A DNA stretch of 64,000 nucleotides from Synechococcus sp. JA-2-3B'a(2-13). Its GTDB lineage: Bacteria; Cyanobacteriota; Cyanobacteriia; Thermostichales; Thermostichaceae. Made by a program: the position numbers and the translations under genes. Under the pieces are notes generated by a model that was given only the letters and a program-made list of their open reading frames with translations, was not told the DNA's origin and did no database searches. Positions 23,979 through 33,611 of the stretch are shown piece by piece. Position 1 is the stretch's first letter, and every line of letters begins with the position of its first letter. The stretch is from contig NC_007776.1 of NCBI RefSeq assembly GCF_000013225.1, positions 2,424,501 to 2,488,500 on the forward strand. Reading direction: 5' to 3'.

Positions 23979-25706
23979 TCACGCCTGCGCGAGGGTAGCC
24001 AAGAGAGAGTGTACCTGCTGGACGTGGTCGCGTGCGGTGGAGTTTCTGGCTTGGTGTTGGCTCAGCTCCGTCTCCAACTGCGCCAATTCTCCTGCCAACG
24101 CTGCCCACCGATCCCGCTCTGGGTAGAGGGTGGCCTGCAGGTGATTGAGGCGACCCCAGGTTTCTGCCATGGCCTGGGCGCGCGCCCGCAGGGATCCCTC
24201 CTCTTGCTCCAGGTGTTGCCACTGCTGCTCCAATTCCTGCCGTTGGCGGGCGAGCTGCTCCTGCTGAGAAGGCAAGGACGATTCCAGTTGTTGAATGAGG
24301 GTTTGCAGACGACCTTTTTCTTGGAGAAGATCCTGCTTCTGGCTGCCGATCTGTTCCAGGAGCGGCCCAATATCGACCTGAACCGGGGCAGCAGCTTGAT
24401 TTTGCAGCTGTCTAAGGCGGGCTTCCTGGCGGGTCAACTCTTCATACTCTCGCTGCAGGTTTTTTTCCTGAGGCAGCAGGGCTTCTTCCAAAGCACTGCA
24501 GGCAGACTGGGCATAGTCGATATCCATCTCGATGTCAAACCGCTCCTCTGGAGAGGCGCTGGCCAGCCGCTCTTGCAGCTCCCGCAGGGTTTGCCGGTTT
24601 TGCTCCAGTTCGGCCCGCTGCTGGCTGACCTGGGCCGCCCGCTGCTCGTAATCTCGGCGCAGTTGGCTGACCAAAGCCGCCAGCTCCTCGACCGAGATCG
24701 CCGGCTCCCCAGCCCTGCCGTTGCTGCTGCCATCGACGATAAAGTCGTACTCCTGCACCAGACGAGAGGCTTTCTGGTATAGGCTCTCTTGAGATTGCAG
24801 CTGCTGGAGAATCCTCTGCAGGTGCTCTTGATGGGCTCGCAGGGATCCCTGTCGAGTTTGCCACTCTGCTTGGCTTTGCTCCAGGGATTGTCGGGATCCC
24901 CACCAAGCGGTGTGGCGTTCTTGCCAAGCGCGGTAGTCCCGATCCAGCTCGTCTTGCCGGATCTGGGCCTGCTGACGTTCTGCTTCCAGTTGGGCAATCT
25001 GTTGATTCAAGTGCTCCTGCTGCTGCTGAATGTGGCTTTTCAAGCTTTGCAGAAGCGCCAAGGGATCCCCAGCCGGATGCAGACTCTCCTGGAGCTGTTG
25101 CATCAAAGCCTGTAGCTGCGCTGCTTCTGCCTCCCCCAAGCGGCTGGAGCGAGCTTCTTGCAACTGGGCTTCCAACTCTTGCCGCTGCCGATTCAGAGCT
25201 TCCCGCTGCTCTCCGATCAGGCGCTGTTGTTCAGCTAAGTAAGCTTGCTGGGCTGCCAGTTCCTCTTTGAGGCTGTCCAGAAGTTTGCGATCTTCCTCCA
25301 CACTCTTGTATTGCTCATACAGCCGCTGCACCTCTTCTTCTTGGGCTGCCAGATCCATCTCGCGGCGTTTAAGCTCATGGGCCTGAAAGGTGAGGGACTG
25401 TTTCCAAACCTCGATCTCCTCCTCCTGGCTGCGGGCTCTGAGCTGAAGTTGGCTGAAGTTTTGCAGATAGGTCACCAGTTGGCGAGCGGCTTCGCTGATG
25501 CGGGCGACCTGACGGTTGCCGGAGATTTCCGCCAGCACCAATGACCCATCCTTGAAGCGCCCAGCCTCCTGGGCGATGCGGCCTTCCAAAGTAATGGATT
25601 CTTCGTTCACGGCCACCCAGGTATTGTCCTGCTGCTGCTTGGCCAGCAATTGCAGAGACGACTTGGCAAATCCAATCGGCTTGGATAGCTCTGCTAGGTA
25701 CAGCAC
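23979..25706 (-). CDS. hmpF: HmpF-like coiled-coil pilus-motility protein
   Basis: A 575-residue protein with a short globular N-terminus, MLYLAELSKPIGFAKSSLQLLAKQQQDNTW, and then near-continuous coiled coil from about residue 80, with many Gln, Glu and Leu heptads. The N-terminal block (LVLAEISGNRQVARISEAARQLVTYLQNFS) and the QSLTFQAHELKRREMDLA stretch resemble HmpF of filamentous cyanobacteria and the unicellular homologs needed for type IV pilus motility, as I remember them. Start ATG 25706. It is divergent from trpC. No other pilus genes are nearby. Confidence 0.72.
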   Translation of the reverse strand: MLYLAELSKPIGFAKSSLQLLAKQQQDNTWVAVNEESITLEGRIAQEAGRFKDGSLVLAEISGNRQVARISEAARQLVTYLQNFSQLQLRARSQEEEIEVWKQSLTFQAHELKRREMDLAAQEEEVQRLYEQYKSVEEDRKLLDSLKEELAAQQAYLAEQQRLIGEQREALNRQRQELEAQLQEARSSRLGEAEAAQLQALMQQLQESLHPAGDPLALLQSLKSHIQQQQEHLNQQIAQLEAERQQAQIRQDELDRDYRAWQERHTAWWGSRQSLEQSQAEWQTRQGSLRAHQEHLQRILQQLQSQESLYQKASRLVQEYDFIVDGSSNGRAGEPAISVEELAALVSQLRRDYEQRAAQVSQQRAELEQNRQTLRELQERLASASPEERFDIEMDIDYAQSACSALEEALLPQEKNLQREYEELTRQEARLRQLQNQAAAPVQVDIGPLLEQIGSQKQDLLQEKGRLQTLIQQLESSLPSQQEQLARQRQELEQQWQHLEQEEGSLRARAQAMAETWGRLNHLQATLYPERDRWAALAGELAQLETELSQHQARNSTARDHVQQVHSLLATLAQA

Positions 25707-25969
25707 GCCTGAACTCCTCTAAAACAGCATGGACAGCACCAGCCTTGACCCCACCGAGCCATTGCCCCTGGCCGGGGAAAAATGGACGGCCGCCAGAACA
25801 TGGCTCGCCGAGGCGCATAAAGACTACACCACCTTTCTAGACTCAACCATAGGGTAAAAAAAACGCCTTCGCCAGATGAGTTTTGGGGATGTCCGGGGTA
25901 GCTATTCAAACCGGTGGCGGAGCACTAAGGTAGTCTAGGGTGTGGTGTAGGGTTCCGCTCAGGGTTTGT

Positions 25970-26890
25970 ATGGAGCTGCAAGGTGAGCCGCTTTCTATTC
26001 GTCGGCGTTCTCCTGCCCCGCCGGTGGTCGTAGCCTCTCAGGTGTACCAGACAACAGCGCCGGAAGCCAAACCGCGCCACATTTTGGAAGCGATCGTCTG
26101 GCATAAAGAGCAGGAGGTGGAGCGCCAACGGGAGCAGCTTCCCCTCAAGGAATTGCAACGGCAACTGGATCAAGCCCCGCCGGTGCGGGATTTTGTGGCG
26201 GCCCTCACCCAGTCGCCTCACCCTATCTCTGTGATTGCCGAGGTCAAAAAAGCCTCTCCCAGCCGCGGCGTTCTCCGGGATCCCTTTGACCCGGTGGCCA
26301 TTGCCCAGAGCTATGAGGCCGGTGGGGCCAGTTGCCTCTCGGTGCTCACAGATGAGCGGTTCTTTCAGGGCAGCGGCGAGTATCTGCGCCGGATCCGTCA
26401 GGCAGTAGGGATCCCCATCCTCTGCAAGGAGTTCATCCTCTACCCCTACCAAATCCTCTGGGCCCGCAGCCTGGGGGCAGATGCGGTGCTCTTGATTGCC
26501 GCCATTCTCTCCGATGCGGATTTGGGCTACTTTCTCAAGCTGATTCGGCAATTGGGCATGGCGGCTCTGCTGGAGGTGCACACCTCCCAAGAGTTGCAGC
26601 GGGTGTTGCGTTTGCCCCAACTGCAAGACTCCAGGGGGCAGGTGCTCATTGGCATCAACAATCGCGATCTGAGAACCTTTGCGGTGGACTTAAACACAAC
26701 GCGCAACCTGTTGGCCGCCCACTCGGAGCTCCTTGGCGATCTGCCTGTGGTCAGCGAGTCCGGCATCCATACCCCCGCCGATCTGCAGCAGTTGCGGGCC
26801 TGGGGGGTGCGCTCTGTGCTCGTGGGGGAAGCGCTGGTGACCCAGCCGGATCCCGGCCAAGCTGTGCGCCACCTGTTGTCATCTCAGTGA
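25970..26890 (+). CDS. trpC: Indole-3-glycerol phosphate synthase (TrpC)
   Basis: A 306-residue TIM-barrel enzyme of tryptophan synthesis. Motifs are [23 protein letters not shown] near 90 with the catalytic Lys, [56 protein letters not shown] and [13 protein letters not shown]. The cyanobacterial N-terminal extension is present. Start ATG 25970. Monocistronic or with the small gene that follows 63 bp later. Confidence 0.95.
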   Translation: MELQGEPLSIRRRSPAPPVVVASQVYQTTAPEAKPRHILEAIVWHKEQEVERQREQLPLKELQRQLDQAPPVRDFVAALTQSPHPISVIAEVKKASPSRGVLRDPFDPVAIAQSYEAGGASCLSVLTDERFFQGSGEYLRRIRQAVGIPILCKEFILYPYQILWARSLGADAVLLIAAILSDADLGYFLKLIRQLGMAALLEVHTSQELQRVLRLPQLQDSRGQVLIGINNRDLRTFAVDLNTTRNLLAAHSELLGDLPVVSESGIHTPADLQQLRAWGVRSVLVGEALVTQPDPGQAVRHLLSSQ

Positions 26891-26953
26891 ATGAAAACCA
26901 TTTATCAATGGATCTCTGCGAGAACAATTGATCTCTAAGGATTGCTTGGATCG

Positions 26954-27193
26954 ATGAAACGTATTCCTGTGCCGGCTCATATCCACTACGAATTTCTGCT
27001 GCGGGTGTTGGAGCGGCAAACCTTTCCGGCAGTAGAGGAACAGGATTTTGGCAACCGAGGCCGCACGCAAGAGCTGATCAACTCCCTGCGCAAAGCCCTC
27101 ACCCAACAGGTGCAACTGGAGGAAGAGTGGCGACAGCGGGGCTATCAGGTGGACTACCGCTGGAATATGGACGAGCCTCAGCCTCCCTCTTGA
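26954..27193 (+). CDS. Small conserved cyanobacterial protein (DUF5340-like)
   Basis: A 79-residue soluble protein, MKRIPVPAHIHYEFLLRVLERQT, followed by a helical, Gln/Glu/Arg-rich remainder. The opening resembles small cyanobacterial proteins annotated DUF5340, from memory. Start ATG 26954; an in-frame TTG lies upstream. Downstream of trpC on the same strand. Confidence 0.65.
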   Translation: MKRIPVPAHIHYEFLLRVLERQTFPAVEEQDFGNRGRTQELINSLRKALTQQVQLEEEWRQRGYQVDYRWNMDEPQPPS

Positions 27194-27252
27194 CCTTCCA
27201 GCCCACTGTAAGGTTTAGCATCCTTTCAGTGGCATTGGGGGGGGTTTCCAAG

Positions 27253-27447
27253 ATGCAGGTTGTTTTGACGGTGCCCAAGCTGGCCTGTGGGGCTTGCGTG
27301 GACACCATTGCGCAAGCGGTGCGGCAACTGGATCCCCAGGCCCAGGTGGAAGGGGATCCCAAAACCAAACAGGTGCGGATTACTTCTGAGCGGCCTGTGG
27401 GCGATTTGCGGCAGGCCCTCACCCAGGTGGGATATCCCCCGGCCTAG
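27253..27447 (+). CDS. Atx1-type copper chaperone (single HMA domain)
   Basis: A 64-residue heavy-metal-associated domain, MQVVLTVPKLACGACVDTIAQAVRQL. The metal site is CGAC near residues 12-15; the usual Met of MxCxxC is a Leu-Ala here. Such proteins carry Cu(I) to P-type ATPases, which fits the copper ATPase gene that begins about 110 bp downstream on the same strand. The frame is open upstream; the ATG at 27253 gives the canonical length. Confidence 0.82.
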   Translation: MQVVLTVPKLACGACVDTIAQAVRQLDPQAQVEGDPKTKQVRITSERPVGDLRQALTQVGYPPA

Positions 27448-27559
27448 TCAATTTTGGGCCGGGAACGGTCGGGTGTCTGTTTTGAATTTCTGTACAGATG
27501 GCTGCCTTCGCCCTGCCCAGGGTGGAGAGTAGCTGTCGTTTCATCAACAAGGTGTTGCC

Positions 27560-29875
27560 ATGTCTGCCCATAAAGGGTCATCGGCTGCACTATCGGCCTC
27601 TGCGCCTTCTCCTGAGGGCACTTGGCAGTTGGCCTTACAAGGGATGAGCTGTGCCTCCTGCGCCCGCAGCATCGAACAGGCCCTCGCTCAGGTGCAGGGG
27701 GTGTCCCACGGATCAGTGAATTTTGCCAGTGAGCAGGCCACCGTCAAAGGGGATCCCAGGCTGGTGGATCCGCAGGCGCTGATTCGGGCGGTGGAGCGGG
27801 CGGGGTATCGGGCGCGCCTTATCCAGGAGGATTGGCAGCTGGACGATCTGTCGGATCCAGAGCGGATCGCCCAACGGGCCGCAGAACGGGAACTGAAGCT
27901 CAAGGTGGCGATAGGGGTGGGCATCAGCACGGTGCTGGTGATCGGATCCCTGCCGATGATGCTGGGGATGGACATCCCGGGCTTTCCCATGTGGCTGCAC
28001 AATCCTGGGTTGCAGTTGCTGCTGACGGCTCCGGTGCAGTTTTGGGTGGGCAAGCATTTTTATCGAGGCGCTTGGGCCGCTTGGCAACGGCGCTCGGCGG
28101 ATATGAACACGCTGGTGGCCTTAGGGACGAGCGCGGCTTTTTTCTATTCTGTTTTCCCAACGGTTTTCCCCGACTATTTTCACCGGCAAGGACTGCACCC
28201 GGATGTCTATTATGAGGTGTCGGCGGTGGTCACCACCCTGATTCTGGTGGGCAAGTGGATGGAGCAACGGGCTAAGGGGCAAACCTCCGAAGCCATTCGC
28301 AAGCTGATCGGGCTGCAACCGAAAACGGCAAGGGTAATTCGCCATGGGGTGGAGCAGGATATTCCGATTCGGGAAGTGCAGGTGGGGGATCGGATCCGAG
28401 TGCGCCCCGGAGAGAAGGTGCCGGTGGATGGGGTAATCCTAGAGGGATCCTCCACCCTCGACGAGTCCATGGTGACCGGCGAGAGCCTGCCTGTACTCAA
28501 GTCGGCGGGGGATGAGGTGATTGGGGCAACGCTGAATCGGACGGGCAGCTTTGTGATGGAGGCGCGGCGGGTGGGCAAAGACACGGTTCTGGCCCAGATC
28601 GTGCGCCTGGTGCAGGAAGCCCAGGGATCCAAAGCCCCAATTCAACAGGTGGCGGATCGGGTGACTGCCTGGTTTGTGCCGGCAGTGATCGGGGTGGCAG
28701 TTCTAACTTTCGTGCTCTGGTGGGTGTTGGCGGACAACCTGACGCTGGCCTTGGTGAACACGATTGGGGTGCTGATCATCGCCTGCCCTTGTGCGCTGGG
28801 GTTGGCAACCCCCACCTCGATCCTGGTGGCCACGGGACGAGGGGCAGAATTGGGGATCCTGGTGAAAAGTGGCGACAGCCTGGAATTGGCCCACCACTTG
28901 CGCACGGTGGTCTTGGACAAAACCGGCACCCTGACCGAAGGTCGCCCTACCGTCACCGATATTTGGGCCCACGGCTCCTCTCCCCTGGCGGTGTTGCGCC
29001 TGGCAGCGGCGGTGGAGCGGCACTCGGAACATCCTTTGGCCCAGGCGGTAGTGCAGAAAGCCGAAGCCGAAAAAATTGTGATCCCTCCTGCCCAGCATTT
29101 TCAGGCAAGGATAGGCAGTGGGGCAGAAGCCTGGGTGGAAGACCAGTGGATCTGCATCGGTCGGCTGAGCTGGCTACAGGAGATGGGGATCCCTTGGGAT
29201 CCCTCTTGGTCAGAGCGGGTTCAGACCTGGGAAAGCCAGGGCAAAACGGTGATCGGCGTAGCCCAATCCCAGAGCCTGGTGGGGCTGTTGGCCATTGCCG
29301 ATCCGCTCAAACCCACCTCTCCTGAGGCAGTGCAACAGCTGCAACAGATGGGTCTAGAGGTGATCCTGCTAACCGGGGATAACCCCACCACGGCCCAAGC
29401 GGTTGCTCGGCAAGCAGGCATTCAGCGGGTAATTGCCCAAGTCCGTCCGGATCAGAAGGCAGCTTACATACGCAGCCTAAGACAACCGCGACGGCGGGTG
29501 GCGATGGTGGGAGATGGCATTAACGATGCTCCGGCTCTGGCAGAAGCGGATGTGGGGATCGCCATCGGTACGGGTACGGATGTGGCGATGGCCGCCAGCG
29601 ATATTACCCTCATGTCGGGAGATCTGCGCGGAGTCGCCACAGCCATTCAACTCAGCCGGGCCACCCTCAACAACATCCGCCAGAACCTCTTCTTCGCCTT
29701 TATCTACAATACGCTGGGGATCCCGATTGCCGCTGGGGCGCTCTATCCCTTTACAGGCTGGTTGCTCAACCCTATGCTGGCGGGGGCAGCCATGGCCCTG
29801 AGTTCCGTTTCGGTGGTCGCCAATGCCCTGCGCCTGCGACACTTTCAGCCCCCCAGACCAGCGGGCCGGCGTTAG
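27560..29875 (+). CDS. Copper-transporting P1B-type ATPase (CopA/CtaA/PacS family)
   Basis: A 771-residue membrane ATPase moving Cu(I). One N-terminal HMA domain with GMSCASC near residue 28, eight transmembrane helices, TGES in the actuator domain (MVTGESLPV near 308), CPC in [13 protein letters not shown] (near 412), the phosphorylation site DKTGTLTEG (near 452), the HP motif SEHPLA, and [18 protein letters not shown] (near 650). The CPC and single HMA domain mark it as Cu(I) type. The GxG of the ATP pocket reads IGSGAEA instead of the usual GxGV, a mild oddity. Cyanobacteria use such pumps for thylakoid copper supply (PacS) or import (CtaA); I cannot tell which. Confidence 0.93.
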   Translation: MSAHKGSSAALSASAPSPEGTWQLALQGMSCASCARSIEQALAQVQGVSHGSVNFASEQATVKGDPRLVDPQALIRAVERAGYRARLIQEDWQLDDLSDPERIAQRAAERELKLKVAIGVGISTVLVIGSLPMMLGMDIPGFPMWLHNPGLQLLLTAPVQFWVGKHFYRGAWAAWQRRSADMNTLVALGTSAAFFYSVFPTVFPDYFHRQGLHPDVYYEVSAVVTTLILVGKWMEQRAKGQTSEAIRKLIGLQPKTARVIRHGVEQDIPIREVQVGDRIRVRPGEKVPVDGVILEGSSTLDESMVTGESLPVLKSAGDEVIGATLNRTGSFVMEARRVGKDTVLAQIVRLVQEAQGSKAPIQQVADRVTAWFVPAVIGVAVLTFVLWWVLADNLTLALVNTIGVLIIACPCALGLATPTSILVATGRGAELGILVKSGDSLELAHHLRTVVLDKTGTLTEGRPTVTDIWAHGSSPLAVLRLAAAVERHSEHPLAQAVVQKAEAEKIVIPPAQHFQARIGSGAEAWVEDQWICIGRLSWLQEMGIPWDPSWSERVQTWESQGKTVIGVAQSQSLVGLLAIADPLKPTSPEAVQQLQQMGLEVILLTGDNPTTAQAVARQAGIQRVIAQVRPDQKAAYIRSLRQPRRRVAMVGDGINDAPALAEADVGIAIGTGTDVAMAASDITLMSGDLRGVATAIQLSRATLNNIRQNLFFAFIYNTLGIPIAAGALYPFTGWLLNPMLAGAAMALSSVSVVANALRLRHFQPPRPAGRR

Positions 29876-29921
29876 GCCCTCTCCCAGGGGCAAGGGGGAT
29901 TAGCGCGGCAACAGTTTTGCT

Positions 29922-29964
29922 GCCCTTTGAGCATGAGTCTGCCGTACCGCTCATGCCTCAGGGC
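29922..29964 (+). terminator. Strong hairpin downstream of the copper ATPase
   Basis: GCATGAG (29931-29937) pairs with CTCATGC (29950-29956), and flanking GCCCT...GAG pairs further out with CTC AGGGC. The stem is long, but no T-tract follows. It likely terminates the ATPase transcript or insulates the riboswitch start just downstream. Confidence 0.45.
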
Positions 29965-29970
29965 TATCTT

Positions 29971-30130
29971 CTGGCAGACAAGGACATCCCCCCCAGGGGG
30001 CTTGGTGAACGACAAGCGGCAAGCTAACCTAAAAGGCTCAGGCAGACTGGGGAAAGCGCGGTGCAAGTCCGCCACTGTGACGCAACTGTGATGGGATCCC
30101 TCCCTCAGCCAGAACACCCACCTGCCGTTG
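29971..30130 (+). promoter_or_regulatory. Cobalamin riboswitch upstream of cbiX
   Basis: The core GGGGAAAGCGCGGTGCAAGT, followed by CCGCCACTGTGACGCAACTG and then AGCCAGAACACC...CCTGCC, is the conserved B12-box architecture. The outer GGCAG (29973-29977) can pair with CTGCC (30122-30126). The gene that starts 40 bp later is a sirohydrochlorin cobaltochelatase, a textbook target. The 3' half probably controls access to the ribosome binding site near 30155-30165. Boundaries are approximate. Confidence 0.88.
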
Positions 30131-30169
30131 TCCTGTACCCCTTGCGATTCACAAGGAACGGAGTTTTTT

Positions 30170-31213
30170 GTGTTGAATACCCTCAGTGTTTCCCCTCCGC
30201 TTGCGGTTGGGCAGTCTCCTGTTGTCCCCCTGCCCCTGTTGCTCATCGGCCACGGATCCCGCGACCCCCAAGGGCAGCAAGCCTTTCTGGAGCTAGCCCA
30301 GGCTTACCAAGCTCTCACCCCCCATCGACCGGTGATCCCCTGCTTTCTGGAGCTGACCCAGCCAACCATTGCCCAGGGGGTAGAGCAGTGCTTGGCCCAA
30401 GGGTGGCAAGAGATTGTGGTCCTGCCGCTGTTGCTGTTTGGGGCCCGCCACAACAAGTTCGATGTGACGATGGAATTGGATCTCCTGCAGACCCTCTATC
30501 CCCAGTTGCGCATTCATTACGGTGGGCCGTTGGGGATCCGCATCGAGATCCTGCAACTGCTGCGAGACCGATTGGCCGCTTTGATGGCCGCCCAACCGCA
30601 GCGGATCCCAGAAGCAGAAACCGTGCTCCTGTTTGTGGGTCGCGGCTCCAGCGATCCCGAGGCCAATGCCGAAGCCTGTAAACTGGCCCGGTTGCTTTGG
30701 GAAGGATCTGGGTTTGCCGCTGTGGAAACTTGCTTTATCGGCATTACCCATCCCCGCCTGCCCGTGGGATTGGAGCGGGCCTTGTCCTGGCATCCGCGCC
30801 GGGTGATCGTGCTGCCCTACTTCCTGTTTACCGGAGTGCTGGTGAAAAAAATTGAGGCGGCAGTGGAACAACAACGACAACGACAGCCGGAAATCGACTG
30901 GCTGATGCTGCCGGAATTGGGCCTTGTGGACACGGTGCTGCACAGCCTGCAGCAACTGGAGCAGGAAGCCCTGCAGGGCCAAACCCCGATGAACTGCCAC
31001 CTGTGCAAGTTTCGCCTGGCCGTGAGCGCAGAGGTCAGAGCTGGATCCAGCCATCACCACCCTCACGAGCCTCATGACCACCATCACGGGCATGGATCCC
31101 ATCACCACCCTCATTCTCACCATCACCCTCAGCACGGCCACACCCACGCAGCGGCTGGGGATCCCTGGGCCCAATTAGAGGGCTACCACCAACGGGCATG
31201 GCAGGTGCCCTAA
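30170..31213 (+). CDS. cbiX: Sirohydrochlorin cobaltochelatase CbiX, long form with His-rich tail
   Basis: A 347-residue chelatase inserting cobalt into sirohydrochlorin at the start of anaerobic cobalamin synthesis. It has two CbiX-like halves: LLLIGHGSRDPQGQQAFLEL near residue 24 with the metal-binding His, VLPLLLFGARHNKFDV near 89, then a second half with LLFVGRGSSDPEANAEA near 155 (the His of GHGS is Arg) and VLPYFLFTGVLVKKI near 210. The C-terminus, about 297-335, is very His-rich (HHHPHEPHDHHHGHG), probably a metal store. The GTG at 30170 follows AAGGAACGGAG. Expression should fall when B12 is plentiful, through the upstream riboswitch. Confidence 0.9.
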   Translation: MLNTLSVSPPLAVGQSPVVPLPLLLIGHGSRDPQGQQAFLELAQAYQALTPHRPVIPCFLELTQPTIAQGVEQCLAQGWQEIVVLPLLLFGARHNKFDVTMELDLLQTLYPQLRIHYGGPLGIRIEILQLLRDRLAALMAAQPQRIPEAETVLLFVGRGSSDPEANAEACKLARLLWEGSGFAAVETCFIGITHPRLPVGLERALSWHPRRVIVLPYFLFTGVLVKKIEAAVEQQRQRQPEIDWLMLPELGLVDTVLHSLQQLEQEALQGQTPMNCHLCKFRLAVSAEVRAGSSHHHPHEPHDHHHGHGSHHHPHSHHHPQHGHTHAAAGDPWAQLEGYHQRAWQVP

Positions 31214-31310
31214 GAGGGAAACAGAGGCTGCTGGCGGGATAAACTGAGTGCAGACAGGCAATTTTTGAACCTGGTTTTCCCGCTCTAGCGGTTGTGATGA
31301 CGAAAAAACG

Positions 31311-32210
31311 ATGATGCTCTCCCGCTCCTCTTGGGTTTCAGGTGCCGCTGCCGTGGGGAGCGGGATCTTTGTTTTCGCCCTGGTGGTGGGGCTGCTGGAT
31401 CAGATCCTGCCCACCCTGCCCAAGGTTTCCCTCTCCCTGGCCGGGATCCCTGGGATCCTGGCTGCCGCTGGGGCCTCCTATGGGGCCTGGCGGGTGGTTC
31501 AGATGGGTCTGCAATCGGCTTCCTGGAGCGACTTTCGAGAATCGCTGGTGGCGACCCTATCTCCCTTTGATCCTGCCGACCACGGCGGCGAGCCACGACA
31601 ACCTAAGGGGGATCCTCGCCCTTGGCAGGTGGCTCAGGAGATCCGGCAAACCCAGCTCCGCCATCAAAAGATCCTTGACCGCATCAAGCAGCGGGTGAAA
31701 GCCGAAATCCAGACCTGTGAACGCGCCCAAGCCCAACTGCGCAGCGAGCAGCAACGGTCTCGAGTCCTGCAGGCCCAAGCCCAACAGTTACAACAGCATC
31801 TGCAAAACCTACAAACATCTTCCCCTTCTCCAAGCTCCGAGTCGACCAAACCCACGCCAGAGCAAGCGCTGCGCCAAAAGCTCCGCCAACTTCAATCCCA
31901 GGTCACCACCCTGAAAATAGAATTGGAACGCCAAAGGACCCAACTGCAACACGCAGAAGCAGAGCGGGCTCAACTCCAGCAGCAGCAGCAAAAACTCAAG
32001 CGCATCCTGCAGCGCAAAAAATTGGAAAATCGAGAGTTGCGCTCCCAACAGGCAGAATGGGCCCGGCAACTGGAGCAAACTCAACAGGAGCTGCAAACTT
32101 TGCGAGAGTCCTACCGCGCCTTGCAAGTTCTCCAGGAAATAGGCTTCACCCTAACCCAAAACCCATCTCACGAAAGGGCGGAAACGGAGTCCTCTGGATC
32201 CTCCGACTAG
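31311..32210 (+). CDS. Membrane-anchored coiled-coil protein, function unknown
   Basis: A 299-residue protein with two hydrophobic segments near residues 9-28 (GAAAVGSGIFVFALVVGLLDQ) and 42-62 (SLAGIPGILAAAGASYGAWRV), then a long Gln/Arg/Leu-rich coiled coil from about 100 to 275. No recognised domain. The 3' end overlaps the convergent fibrillin-family gene by 4 bp. ATG 31311 with a second ATG right after. The overall plan (membrane hairpin then coiled coil) resembles the protein at 17509-18408, but the sequences are not obviously homologous. Confidence 0.62.
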   Translation: MMLSRSSWVSGAAAVGSGIFVFALVVGLLDQILPTLPKVSLSLAGIPGILAAAGASYGAWRVVQMGLQSASWSDFRESLVATLSPFDPADHGGEPRQPKGDPRPWQVAQEIRQTQLRHQKILDRIKQRVKAEIQTCERAQAQLRSEQQRSRVLQAQAQQLQQHLQNLQTSSPSPSSESTKPTPEQALRQKLRQLQSQVTTLKIELERQRTQLQHAEAERAQLQQQQQKLKRILQRKKLENRELRSQQAEWARQLEQTQQELQTLRESYRALQVLQEIGFTLTQNPSHERAETESSGSSD

Positions 32211-32824
32211 CCGACCCGCTTTAGAACAAATACACTCCCCTCGCTGCCCCGACCCAGCCGCAAGTCTTCATCTAAATAGGTGATATCCAGCCAACCCGTT
32301 GGCTCGCGGCGGCGAATATCGATTTGAATAGCCGGGATCCGCTCCGGAGCCTGCTCGAGCAAATCGAGAAAACTCTCGATCTCGTAGCTCATCAAAGCTT
32401 GGGATCCGAACACCAATCGCTCGAAAATCACCCTCACCCGACGCTCCGATTCGGGGTAAAAGCGTGCCGATACCGCCAAGATTCCCCGTGGCACCCAAGC
32501 CCCCAGCCAGCCGGATCCCTGGATCTCCGCCACGTTGAAGACCCGTCCAGCCTTGGCCCGAATACACTGGTAGATCTCGCCGGTGGTCAAAAAAGGCAAC
32601 TGTGCCAGCCGCAGCAGAGCTGTGCTCGTGGTAAATAGGGTGAGCCAGTTCCCCTCCAACCCTTCAGGAGCCGATGTTGGCTTGGGGGTGGGGTTGAGCG
32701 CTTCTAGGACGGCAATTTGAGACAAAATCTGGGCTTTTTGGTCAGGGGAAACTTTCCGGCCCCGGTCGGTCGCCTCCAGTAGGTGCAGCAGAGCCGATTT
32801 TTGCTGAGCCAGGGCCTCAGACAT
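32207..32824 (-). CDS. PAP/fibrillin-family protein
   Basis: A 205-residue plastid-lipid-associated-protein family member. Marks are GNWLTLFTTSTALLRLAQLP near residue 60, GEIYQCIRAKAGRVFNVAEI near 80 and the C-terminal GWLDITYLDEDLRLGRGSEGSVFVLKR. In plants and cyanobacteria these proteins associate with thylakoid lipids and plastoglobule-like structures and protect photosystems. Start ATG 32824; a GTG lies 6 bp upstream. Confidence 0.9.
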   Translation of the reverse strand: MSEALAQQKSALLHLLEATDRGRKVSPDQKAQILSQIAVLEALNPTPKPTSAPEGLEGNWLTLFTTSTALLRLAQLPFLTTGEIYQCIRAKAGRVFNVAEIQGSGWLGAWVPRGILAVSARFYPESERRVRVIFERLVFGSQALMSYEIESFLDLLEQAPERIPAIQIDIRRREPTGWLDITYLDEDLRLGRGSEGSVFVLKRVG

Positions 32825-32879
32825 GGGCACACTCCGAAGGCACTGACCCTATTTTAGAGAACGCGGGATCCCTCTGCCC

Positions 32880-33593
32880 TTAACCGTCTTCTCCCACCAG
32901 TTTCAGGTTCAGATCTGCCACCTGCTCATACCCCAGCCCGGCCCGCACCACCAGCGGCTCGGATCCCGTCAAGTCAATTACCGTAGAGACCTTGGCCCGA
33001 CGGGGGGCATCGTCATCCAGCACCAGATCCACCTGTTTTTCCAACTGCCGCATCTCTTCAGCCGCAAAGATCCCACCCTCATCCCAGGGGTCGCTCTCCC
33101 ACTCCCAGGCTTGCCCAGAACTTAAGTCCAGGGATCCGACGGGATCCCCCCCCAGCTTGGCAGAGGTGGAGACAATTGGATTGCCCAACTCTTCCAGCAA
33201 AGCCTGACAAATGGCCGAGTCGGGCACGCGGATGCCGGTGGTTTTCCGTTTGGGCTCCATCACCAACTTGGGCACCAGCTTGGTGGCCGGCAACAGAAAC
33301 GTAAACGGGCCCGGGATCAGCCGCCGCATCAGCCGATAGGCCGAATCGGTTACCTGGGCATAGTGGGCAATGCGTGAGAGAGAAGGGCACAAAAAGGTAA
33401 GAGGCTTGTCGTTGGAGAGCTGCTTGATACGGCGTACCCGCTCCACTGCTTGTTTGTGGGTCGCGTCGCAGCCAATGGCGTAAACCGTATCGGTGGGGTA
33501 AAGCATCACCGCCCCCTCCCGCAAAGCCGCCGCAATCCGCCGGATGGAACGGGCCTGGGGCTGTTGCGGATGCAGCTTAAAGTACTCGGCCAT
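32880..33593 (-). CDS. Sua5/YciO/YrdC-family protein (threonylcarbamoyl-AMP synthase type)
   Basis: A 237-residue member of the YrdC-like superfamily. It shows LREGAVMLYPTDTVYAIGCDA near residue 25, RIKQLSNDKPLTFLCPSLSRIAHYA near 54, RLIPGPFTFLLPAT, TGIRVPDSAICQALLEELGNPIVSTSA near 116 and the C-terminal VSTVIDLTGSEPLVVRAG. The family makes threonylcarbamoyl-adenylate for tRNA t6A or, in the YciO branch, has a less clear role. An acidic insert (WEWESDPWDEGGIFAAEE) sits near 157. I cannot assign TsaC versus YciO with confidence. Confidence 0.85.
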   Translation of the reverse strand: MAEYFKLHPQQPQARSIRRIAAALREGAVMLYPTDTVYAIGCDATHKQAVERVRRIKQLSNDKPLTFLCPSLSRIAHYAQVTDSAYRLMRRLIPGPFTFLLPATKLVPKLVMEPKRKTTGIRVPDSAICQALLEELGNPIVSTSAKLGGDPVGSLDLSSGQAWEWESDPWDEGGIFAAEEMRQLEKQVDLVLDDDAPRRAKVSTVIDLTGSEPLVVRAGLGYEQVADLNLKLVGEDG

Positions 33594-33611
33594 CGGGCAG
33601 ATGGGAAGAGG

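Noticed and set aside
24009..24782. A 257-codon plus-strand frame within hmpF
   Set aside because: Leu/Gln-rich mirror of the coiled-coil gene on the opposite strand; no independent support.
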